Part shown: in pieces, positions 49,878 to 56,322 of the stretch
Layout: every line of letters starts with the position of its first letter
How positions within the stretch are numbered: the first letter of the stretch is position 1
Assembly (NCBI RefSeq): GCF_000429025.1
Contig: NZ_AUBB01000020.1
Coordinates: 248,001-312,000, forward strand
DNA: 64,000 bases
From: Actinospineispora spinosispora DSM 44797
Lineage (GTDB): Bacteria > Actinomycetota > Actinomycetes > Mycobacteriales > Pseudonocardiaceae
Reading direction: 5' to 3'
Notes under the pieces: model-generated
Told to the model about the DNA's origin: nothing
The model's database searches: none
What the model saw: only the letters and a program-made list of their open reading frames with translations
Made by a program: the position numbers and the translations under genes

Positions 49878-49942
49878 GTCCTCGTACTCCTTTCACCTCT
49901 GGGCCGGACGGCGTACGGGCACGGCCGGCGGGACGGGATGGT

Positions 49943-52900
49943 TCAGGTGGTTGGCGGTTCGTGCACGAGCTGCACCAACCGCGCTCCGCGCTGACGCGAC
50001 ATCAGTACGCCTCGGCCAGGTTCCTGCGGCCGCGCACGCTGGTCACCGATCAGCGCGCCCTCCCTCGGATCTCCGGACAGGATCAATCCACCGGTACCGA
50101 GGTCGTGCAGCCTGCTGACCAGGGCATCGCCCATCAGCGCACGGGACATGCCACCGACGCGTCTGCTCAGCACCAGGTGGAGACCGAGGTCGGTGGCCTG
50201 GGCGAGGTATCCGGACAGCTCCAGCATCGGCTCACGCAGTGCCGGGGAGCCGACCAGGTCGTAGTCATCCATCACCAGATAGATCTCCGGACCGCTCCAC
50301 CAGCTCCGTTCGCGCAGCTGCGCCGGAGTGACACCGGGCGGCGGGATCCGCTCCTTCATCTTCGCCGCGACCTGCGCGACATACCCTGCGACGCTGTCCG
50401 GGTCGGTGGCCACCGCACCCAGATATTCCTCACCGACCGCGTCGAAAAGGCCGCGTCGATAGTCCACGAGCACGAACCGGGTCTGCCACGCCGTGGTGCG
50501 CCGGGCCAGGCCAGCCATCCAGGTGCGCAGGAAGTTCGTCTTGCCGGATCCGGAGTCGCCCAGCACCAGGAAGTGCGGATTGTCGACCGCGAGATCCACC
50601 ACGTCCGGTTCCAGATCGACCTCACGCAGCCCGATCGGCACCGCCGTGGCCGGCAGCGCCTCCACACCACCTGGAAGGAACTCCGCGCAGGCCTTGTCCA
50701 GCTCCGGCTGGGTGATCAGCTCGGGCAGTACCCGCAGCTCGGGGGCCGGTTCGCCAGGCCAGTTCGCGGCAAGGGCGCGGACGACCTCGCGTTGTGCGAC
50801 CGCCAGGTTGTCGGTGCTGGACTGCCCGTCCAGCCTGGGCAGCGCGGTGTGGAAGATGTGGCCAGGCGCCACGATCCCCCGACCGGGAGCCGCGTTGTGC
50901 AGCTGCTTGGCCGCCGGGCGGGAGAGCTCCGACTCACTCGGCTCGTTGAGCCGCAGCTCCAGACGGCCGGTGATGTTGTCGCGCAGCGCGGCACGCAGCT
51001 CGCCCCATCGGTTCGCGGTGAGCACCAGGTGCACCCCGATACCGAGTCCACGACCAGCGATCTCGTTCACGATTTCGTCGGCATCCTCGACCGAGGCGCG
51101 CAATGCCGCCCAGTTGTCGATGGCGATCACCACATCAGCGGCGTTCGTCCCGTCCGGCAGTTCCCGAGCGTCGCGCATCCGACGGAACTCCTCGACGGAG
51201 TCGATCCGCAGGGCCGCGAACAACCGTTCCCGTTGCTCGACCAGCTGACGGGCAACGGCCAGCGCCCTGCGGGTCCGAGCCTCGTCGAGGCGGGTCGCCA
51301 CGCCGCGAACGTGCGGTGCCTCCTCCAGACCGACCAGCGTGCCACCGCCGAAGTCCACCCCGAGGAACTGCAGTTCATCGGGGGTGTGGGTGAGCATCGC
51401 ACCCAGCAGCGCCGACCGCAGCAGGGTGCTCTTACCCGACTGCGGCGCCCCCACGACCACCAGGTGGCCATGCATGCCGGACAGGTCGAGCAACAGCGCT
51501 CGTTGCTCCTGCTGAGCCGGCAGATCCAGCACCCCGACCGGGAAGGTCAGCCGGGCACCTGCCGGCCACAGCGTCGAGGACAAGCCACGCTCGGCGTCCA
51601 CCCCTACGGGTGCGACCAACGAGTCCAGCTCGATCGCGTTCGGCAGCGGCGGTAGCCACACCTGGTGCACGGCGCTGCCGTGTGCCATGACCTGCGCGAC
51701 CGCCACGGCCATCTCGGTGCGTTGCCCTGGCGCCGGGCGGGTCAACGTCGTGGCGGCAGTCGTCGCCAACTCCCGCTCCTCGGCCTTGCCGGCGTCCTGT
51801 TCGGAGCGCAATCCGAACTCCACCGGCTCCGGAGTCCGTCTCGGAGCCACCACCGCGCGAGCGACGGCGTCGGTGTAGGTACCGGACACATGCGCGACCC
51901 GGAATCGCTCGTAGATCGACTCATCGACCTTCAGGTACGCCGACCCCGGGATCGAGGGCAGGCGGTAGGCATCCGGCGTCCCGATCACCGCACGGCTCTC
52001 TCCCGGCGAGAACGTCCGCAGGCAAATCCGATAGGACAAGTGCGAATCAAGCCCGCGCAGCCGCCCTTCCTCAAGGCGCTGGGTGGCCAGCAACAGGTGC
52101 ATACCGAGGCTGCGGCCCACCCGGCCGATCTGCACGAACAGATCGATGAAGTCCGGGCGCTGGGACAACAACTCGCCGAACTCGTCCACAATGATCATCA
52201 GATAGGGCATCGGCTCCAACGGGCGGCCGTTCGAATCAGGAACACCGGCCGCGCACCGGATCTGATATTCCAGCACCGAGTCAACGTCGCCGGCTTCCCG
52301 CAGCATCTTCTGCCGACGCTGCTGTTCGCCGTGCAACGCCGCTCGCATCCGGTCCACCAGTGCCAGGTCGTCGGCCAGGTTCGTGATCAGACCGGCGACG
52401 TGCGGCAGCTCCGTCACCCCCGCGAAGGTCGCGCCGCCCTTGAAGTCGACGAGCACGAAGCTGAGCTGATCCGGTGCGTGGGTGATCGTCAACCCGGTGA
52501 CCAGGGTGCGTAGCAGCTCGCTCTTGCCCGATCCGGTGGCGCCCACGATCAGCCCGTGCGGACCGATGCCGCCCTGCGCCGATTCCTTCAGGTCCAGGGT
52601 CAGCGTCTCGCCCTCACCGGTAACGCCGATCGGTAGCCGCAACAGCGCCTCATCGTCGGGAGCGCGCCAGAACGTCGTCGGATCGAAGTTGCCGATGTCG
52701 GGCACCCCGAGCATCTCCGGCAATGCGATGTTGCGGGACAGGACCTGCTCGCGTTCCCCGGACAACTTCAACGGGCTCAATGCACGCGCGGTCTGCTCGC
52801 TCAACCGTCGCGGATGAACATCCGGTCGTGCCAGGGTCACCGTGGACACCAGTTTCGGGTCTCGGCTCTCCAAGACCAGGCCGCCGTCCTCGGTCAGCCG

Positions 52901-54007
52901 GGCCCGCGCGTCCACCCGGCTGGGTTCCTCCCGCTCCTTGGTCACCACGCACACCACATGGATGCCGCTGGCCGGGCCCGCCTCGGCCAGCAGGTTCTCC
53001 AGCAGCTCGTCGCGTGCCCACGCCGAGTCGGGCCGATAGCCGTCCAGCAGCAACACCAGTTGCTCCCCGGGGGTGGCCTCTCGGCGCATGGCCAGCGCGC
53101 TCGAACGTTCGGTGCGCTCCTTCTGCGCCCGTTCCAGTCGCTGCGCCAGCACGTCGGAGATGCCTTCCCAGCTGTCGGATACCAGCGGCGCCTCCCCGAA
53201 CCCATCCATCCGAGCGTGCGGCAACCACTTCGCCCAGTTCAGCTCGCTGTCCGGACCGGTCAACATCGCCACGACCCGCACGTCGTCAGGAGCGTGCAGC
53301 ACCGCGAGCTGCATCAGCAACGCCCCCAGCAGCGCGGTGCCTGCTTCGGGCGGACCCTGCAGGCTCAACACCCCCACATTCGCCAGGTCAACGCACGCCG
53401 GTTGCCGGCTCACCGTCGAGTAGTCCTCGGTCAGCTGCTCCGCGGCCGCCTGTGATTCCGACTCAAGCTCGGCGATCGGATCACCTCGGCGAGCCAGCTC
53501 CAGCCGCATCACCGGGGTGCCGCGCCCGATTCCCAGACGCAGCAGCAGAAAGTCCGTATCCCCTGGTCGCCGCTCCCACACGCGCCGTCGCCCCGTCACC
53601 AGCGCCCACAACCGACGGGGGCTCGGGTGCAGAAACGCAGCCACCGCCCGCTGAGCCGCCGCCGACTCCTCCGCCTGCAGACGCTGGGCATCCAGGTACT
53701 CCAGGTACCGATCACGTTGCTTGCGTATATTGCCATCGCCTTGACGGCGCATCGAAGTACGAACCCAAATCGTCACGCCCACCGACAAGAAGACGAAAAG
53801 AATGCCCAGCGCCATCATCCAGGCACGCCCGGCCGAGATCAGATACGCGGCCATACTCACACTCGACAACAGCGGCAGCAGCACATAGAGCCACGTCTGG
53901 CTCTGGTTGTCCTGCGGCTTCTGCGGCGGTGCCGGCAACGATACCCGCTGTTCCGGCACCGACGGCGGAAATGTCCTCGCCGGTCGGTGGAAGGCGACTA
54001 CGCTCAT
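49943..54007 (-). CDS. eccC: Type VII secretion FtsK/SpoIIIE ATPase EccC (fused EccCa-EccCb)
   Basis: 1354 residues. Two membrane helices (~39-59 and 62-82) precede three P-loop ATPase domains. Domain 1 has Walker A GATGSGKS (K495) and Walker B with D608-E609 (IIVDEFGELL). Domain 2 has GAPQSGKS (K859) but a weak Walker B (IAIDNW, no Glu). Domain 3 has GDSGSGKT (K1156) and VMDDYDL. This is the order of full-length EccC, the motor that recognises substrate signal peptides and powers export across the inner membrane. Degeneration of later ATPase sites is common in the family. The ATG at 54007 starts 27 bp after the stop of the WXG100 gene, and the giant gene begins 65 bp downstream, giving a clear operon. 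No second EccC lies in the window. Confidence 0.95.
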   Translation of the reverse strand: MSVVAFHRPARTFPPSVPEQRVSLPAPPQKPQDNQSQTWLYVLLPLLSSVSMAAYLISAGRAWMMALGILFVFLSVGVTIWVRTSMRRQGDGNIRKQRDRYLEYLDAQRLQAEESAAAQRAVAAFLHPSPRRLWALVTGRRRVWERRPGDTDFLLLRLGIGRGTPVMRLELARRGDPIAELESESQAAAEQLTEDYSTVSRQPACVDLANVGVLSLQGPPEAGTALLGALLMQLAVLHAPDDVRVVAMLTGPDSELNWAKWLPHARMDGFGEAPLVSDSWEGISDVLAQRLERAQKERTERSSALAMRREATPGEQLVLLLDGYRPDSAWARDELLENLLAEAGPASGIHVVCVVTKEREEPSRVDARARLTEDGGLVLESRDPKLVSTVTLARPDVHPRRLSEQTARALSPLKLSGEREQVLSRNIALPEMLGVPDIGNFDPTTFWRAPDDEALLRLPIGVTGEGETLTLDLKESAQGGIGPHGLIVGATGSGKSELLRTLVTGLTITHAPDQLSFVLVDFKGGATFAGVTELPHVAGLITNLADDLALVDRMRAALHGEQQRRQKMLREAGDVDSVLEYQIRCAAGVPDSNGRPLEPMPYLMIIVDEFGELLSQRPDFIDLFVQIGRVGRSLGMHLLLATQRLEEGRLRGLDSHLSYRICLRTFSPGESRAVIGTPDAYRLPSIPGSAYLKVDESIYERFRVAHVSGTYTDAVARAVVAPRRTPEPVEFGLRSEQDAGKAEERELATTAATTLTRPAPGQRTEMAVAVAQVMAHGSAVHQVWLPPLPNAIELDSLVAPVGVDAERGLSSTLWPAGARLTFPVGVLDLPAQQEQRALLLDLSGMHGHLVVVGAPQSGKSTLLRSALLGAMLTHTPDELQFLGVDFGGGTLVGLEEAPHVRGVATRLDEARTRRALAVARQLVEQRERLFAALRIDSVEEFRRMRDARELPDGTNAADVVIAIDNWAALRASVEDADEIVNEIAGRGLGIGVHLVLTANRWGELRAALRDNITGRLELRLNEPSESELSRPAAKQLHNAAPGRGIVAPGHIFHTALPRLDGQSSTDNLAVAQREVVRALAANWPGEPAPELRVLPELITQPELDKACAEFLPGGVEALPATAVPIGLREVDLEPDVVDLAVDNPHFLVLGDSGSGKTNFLRTWMAGLARRTTAWQTRFVLVDYRRGLFDAVGEEYLGAVATDPDSVAGYVAQVAAKMKERIPPPGVTPAQLRERSWWSGPEIYLVMDDYDLVGSPALREPMLELSGYLAQATDLGLHLVLSRRVGGMSRALMGDALVSRLHDLGTGGLILSGDPREGALIGDQRARPQEPGRGVLMSRQRGARLVQLVHEPPTT

Positions 54008-54034
54008 CTGATCTGCCCGCTCTTTATCGGATGG

Positions 54035-54481
54035 TTACCACTTCTCGATGATCGCACTGTCATCCGGCGTGTCGATGTTGTCCGGCTTGCCTTTAGGCAC
54101 CTCCGTCGGCGGCGGCTTCGCCAAGTTGTCGCTCAGCGAGACAAAGCTATCCTTCAGTGCGAGCTCGACCTGACTGAACCCATCAGCAACTCTCTTCGCA
54201 CCACCCGCGATAACGTTCAACACTCCAGCATGTGACTCATCCTTGTCGTTCTTGTCATCCGTCCCAAAGAGGTCCGTCATCACCTTCTTCCACTGATCGG
54301 AAAACTTCGCAGCCTCTTCGGAGGTCTTTCCGACCCATCCCAACTTCAGCTTGCCCGTCACGCCGTTTATCTGCTCGATCAGGCTTCCGACTTCTTTCGA
54401 AAGGCCCTCTAGCCCGGTCGCGTTCGAATGCACCTGAGATGCGTCGATCTTGATACTTGACGTGTCATAGTTCGCTGCCAT
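54035..54481 (-). CDS. WXG100-family protein with extended C-terminus
   Basis: 148 residues from ATG 54481, chosen over the GTG at 54490 because GGAG lies 8 nt upstream of the ATG. The helical hairpin has the turn GWVGKTSEEAAKF (W49-x-G51), the WXG100 hallmark. A second helical region and a Pro/Lys tail (PPPTEVPKGKPD) follow, so it is longer than the usual ~100 residues. No YxxxD/E is seen near the C-terminus, so it probably pairs with a protein that has one. First gene of the operon leading to eccC and the giant gene; a natural candidate for the chaperone or partner of the giant protein's head. Confidence 0.85.
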   Translation of the reverse strand: MAANYDTSSIKIDASQVHSNATGLEGLSKEVGSLIEQINGVTGKLKLGWVGKTSEEAAKFSDQWKKVMTDLFGTDDKNDKDESHAGVLNVIAGGAKRVADGFSQVELALKDSFVSLSDNLAKPPPTEVPKGKPDNIDTPDDSAIIEKW

Positions 54482-54511
54482 GCCGCCCACTCCATCGGTT
54501 GCCCAGGAACC

Positions 54512-54541
54512 ATCCTATTACCGGACATCAGGCCGGTAATA
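54512..54541 (-). promoter_or_regulatory. Operator/promoter of the WXG100-eccC-giant operon
   Basis: TATTACCGG (54516-54524), 8 bp, then CCGGTAATA (54533-54541): a perfect 9-bp inverted repeat with 17-bp centre-to-centre spacing. On the minus strand a TAGGAT -10-like box (54517-54512) overlaps its proximal arm. The start codon is 35 bp downstream. The overlap suggests repression, which is inference. Confidence 0.6.
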
Positions 54542-54625
54542 CCTTTAATATCAACCCACTAAGTCTTTTCTCAGATTTCTCGCTCACCTTCCGCAGGACC
54601 GTGTTCTTGTGTTACATTCGTTTGG

Positions 54626-54652
54626 TTCGACATCATCTTCTCGAGTGTCGAA
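54626..54652 (+). promoter_or_regulatory. Dyad upstream of the first 222-aa paralog
   Basis: TTCGAC (54626-54631), 15 bp, GTCGAA (54647-54652). The same layout and a similar spacer (ATCATCTTCT) recur before the second paralog. Arm spacing of 21 bp, two helical turns, suits a dimeric regulator. Confidence 0.55.
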
Positions 54653-54693
54653 ACCAACTCAGCGAGCTGCCGATTCGGAAGTGGTGAGAAACG

Positions 54694-55362
54694 ATGACCG
54701 AGAAAAAGGATCCGAAGAATCCGGTGATCTCCGTCCCGGATCCCCCTCCGGATCCTTCGGGCACAAAACCGCCACCGGAGGCTGACCGCAGTTACCTGGT
54801 TCCGGATGTCTCGATGGCGCCGGGCTGGGAACCGCCGCCCTCGTTCAACCGTGACCCACCCCAGCCCAAGGGGGGAGACGATGCCCCGAAGGACTACACC
54901 GGCCCGATGGCCAAGCCGTTCTCGGTCGACCTCGGCAGTATGCGCACCGGCGAGAAGAACATGCTGGCCGCACTGCACACCGAGGTCGACCAGTACCGGT
55001 CGCTGCGCGACACCGTCATGGGGGCGGTCGGCAACTCGACCTTCTTCGGACCGGGGAAACAGGGCGACAGCCCCGATAAGAGCGGGTACGAACGCGGTTC
55101 TTGGAGCGGCGGCAGGGACGGCGGCGGCACAGTCCCCAAAAACAACGAGGGCGTCGAGGCCAACAATGAGCTGGCGAAGATCGGCGCGGAGTTCGCGGCC
55201 CAGATCAACCCGGTCCAGGAGAAGCTGCTGAAGTCGATCGGTGACACCCTGGAACTGGCCGGTAGCTTCATCACAATGCTGAACAAAGCCGGCCAGTCCT
55301 ACTCGAAAACCGACCGAAACTCGAACTTCCCGAACCCGCCCGGCGGTTCGCCGGTCACCTGA
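54694..55362 (+). CDS. Putative ESX substrate with YxxxD signal, paralog 1
   Basis: 222 residues. A proline-rich N-terminus (~1-65, PDPPPDPSGTKPPPEAD) leads to a helix (DLGSMRTGEKNMLAALHTEV), a variable Gly/Ser/Asn loop (~115-155), and a second long helical hairpin (NELAKIGAEFAAQINPVQEK). The latter ends in YSKTD (Y203-D207), a YxxxD motif. The two helices separated by a loop and the terminal signal fit exported Esx/Esp-like proteins. No WxG turn is visible. ATG 54694 has GGTGAG 5-10 nt upstream. Divergent from the WXG100-eccC operon. Duplicate of the next gene with identical length. Confidence 0.75.
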   Translation: MTEKKDPKNPVISVPDPPPDPSGTKPPPEADRSYLVPDVSMAPGWEPPPSFNRDPPQPKGGDDAPKDYTGPMAKPFSVDLGSMRTGEKNMLAALHTEVDQYRSLRDTVMGAVGNSTFFGPGKQGDSPDKSGYERGSWSGGRDGGGTVPKNNEGVEANNELAKIGAEFAAQINPVQEKLLKSIGDTLELAGSFITMLNKAGQSYSKTDRNSNFPNPPGGSPVT

Positions 55363-55373
55363 ACCGACCACTC

Positions 55374-55422
55374 GACGCTGCTGCCCAGTGAGCCTGCCAC
55401 CAGGCCACCGGGCAGCAGCGTC
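55374..55422. terminator. Hairpin terminator after paralog 1, with remnant of eccA tail
   Basis: GACGCTGCTGCCC (55374-55386) and GGGCAGCAGCGTC (55410-55422) form a perfect 13-bp stem with a 23-nt loop. The right arm and following bases resemble the 3' end of the downstream AAA+ gene (minus-strand reading MTLLPGGLVAG versus its TTLLPRDLPAA), so it was copied along with paralog 1. Confidence 0.7.
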
Positions 55423-55498
55423 ATCATTCCGGTAGCCGCACCAAAAGTTCTTTCCTCGCCATTCTGCAGAGCGATTTCTTCGTGTTAGGATCGTCTCG

Positions 55499-55525
55499 GT
55501 CGACATCATCTTCTTCAGAGTCGAC
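55499..55525 (+). promoter_or_regulatory. Dyad upstream of the second 222-aa paralog
   Basis: GTCGAC (55499-55504), 15 bp, GTCGAC (55520-55525), with the same ATCATCTTCTT spacer start as before paralog 1. The upstream TTTCTTcGTGTTAgGATCG block is also shared. Confidence 0.55.
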
Positions 55526-55581
55526 TCCTTTAGGGTAGATGTCAGTTCGAAACTATTCTGGCGCGGAAATGGTGAGAGTCC

Positions 55582-56250
55582 GTGAGTGAGAAGAAGGATC
55601 CCAAGAACCCGGTGATCAACGTCCCGGATGCCCCGAAATACCCTCAAGGCCAGGATGTGCCCCAAGAGCCGGACCGCCGTTACCTGGTTCCAGAAGTTTC
55701 GATGGCACCAGGTTGGGAACCCCCACCTTCCTTCAATCTCGACCCGCCCGAACCCAAGGGAGGAGATCAGCCCCCGAAGGACTACACCGGTCCGATGGCC
55801 AAGCCGTTCTCGGTCGACCTCGGCAGTATGCGCACCGGCGAGAAGAACATGCTGGCCGCACTGCACACCGAAGTCGACCAGTACCAGTCGCTGCGCGGCA
55901 CCGTCATGGGGGCAGTCGATAACCCGAAGTTCTTCGGACCGGAAGTCAAAAAGAGAGATACGCTGAACGACGCCGGTTCCTACTCCAACAGCGGGGCAAC
56001 GGTGGAAAACCAGAACACCGGCTCCGACCCCAGAGACGGAACGGAGGAGAACAACGCGCTGGCCAAAATCGGTGCGGAGTTCGCGGCCCAGATCAACCCG
56101 GTCCAGGAGAAGCTGCTGAAGTCGATCGGTGACACCCTGGAACTGGCCGGTAGCTTCATCACGATGCTGAACAAAGCCGGCCAGTCCTACTCGAAAACCG
56201 ACCGAAGCTCGAACTTCCCGAACCCGCCCGGCGGTTCGCCGGTCACCTGA
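55582..56250 (+). CDS. Putative ESX substrate with YxxxD signal, paralog 2
   Basis: 222 residues, start GTG with GGTGAG upstream. Near-identical to paralog 1 over the central helix (GPMAKPFSVDLGSMRTGEKN) and the C-terminal hairpin ending in YSKTD (203-207). It diverges in the N-terminal proline region and in the central loop (~115-155). It is convergent with the AAA+ beta-helix gene, separated by only 29 bp, and the shared hairpin serves both. Selection seems to preserve the export parts while the loop varies, as expected if the loop is exposed. Function unknown. Confidence 0.75.
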   Translation: MSEKKDPKNPVINVPDAPKYPQGQDVPQEPDRRYLVPEVSMAPGWEPPPSFNLDPPEPKGGDQPPKDYTGPMAKPFSVDLGSMRTGEKNMLAALHTEVDQYQSLRGTVMGAVDNPKFFGPEVKKRDTLNDAGSYSNSGATVENQNTGSDPRDGTEENNALAKIGAEFAAQINPVQEKLLKSIGDTLELAGSFITMLNKAGQSYSKTDRSSNFPNPPGGSPVT

Positions 56251-56261
56251 ACGGGACACCG

Positions 56262-56322
56262 GACGCTGCTGCTCAGTGATCATGCCGGTACCGCGGCCGG
56301 CAGGTCCCTGGGCAGCAGCGTC
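56262..56322. terminator. Bidirectional hairpin between paralog 2 and the AAA+ gene
   Basis: GACGCTGCTGCTC (56262-56274) pairs with GGGCAGCAGCGTC (56310-56322), a 13-bp stem with one G-U, around a 35-nt loop that contains its own GC-rich dyad. The right arm lies inside the last codons of the convergent AAA+ gene. Confidence 0.6.

Larger units (their letters stand above)
54694..56322 (+). repeat. 888-bp tandem duplication
   Basis: Matching positions in the two paralogs and their hairpins differ by exactly 888 bp (54904/55792, 55374/56262). The upstream dyads differ by 873 bp because of small indels. The duplicated unit holds promoter region, gene and terminator. Confidence 0.9.

Noticed and set aside
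54571..56283. A 570-codon minus-strand frame with repeats across the paralog pair
   Set aside because: It is the antisense of the duplicated 222-aa genes; its apparent repeats are the 888-bp duplication.
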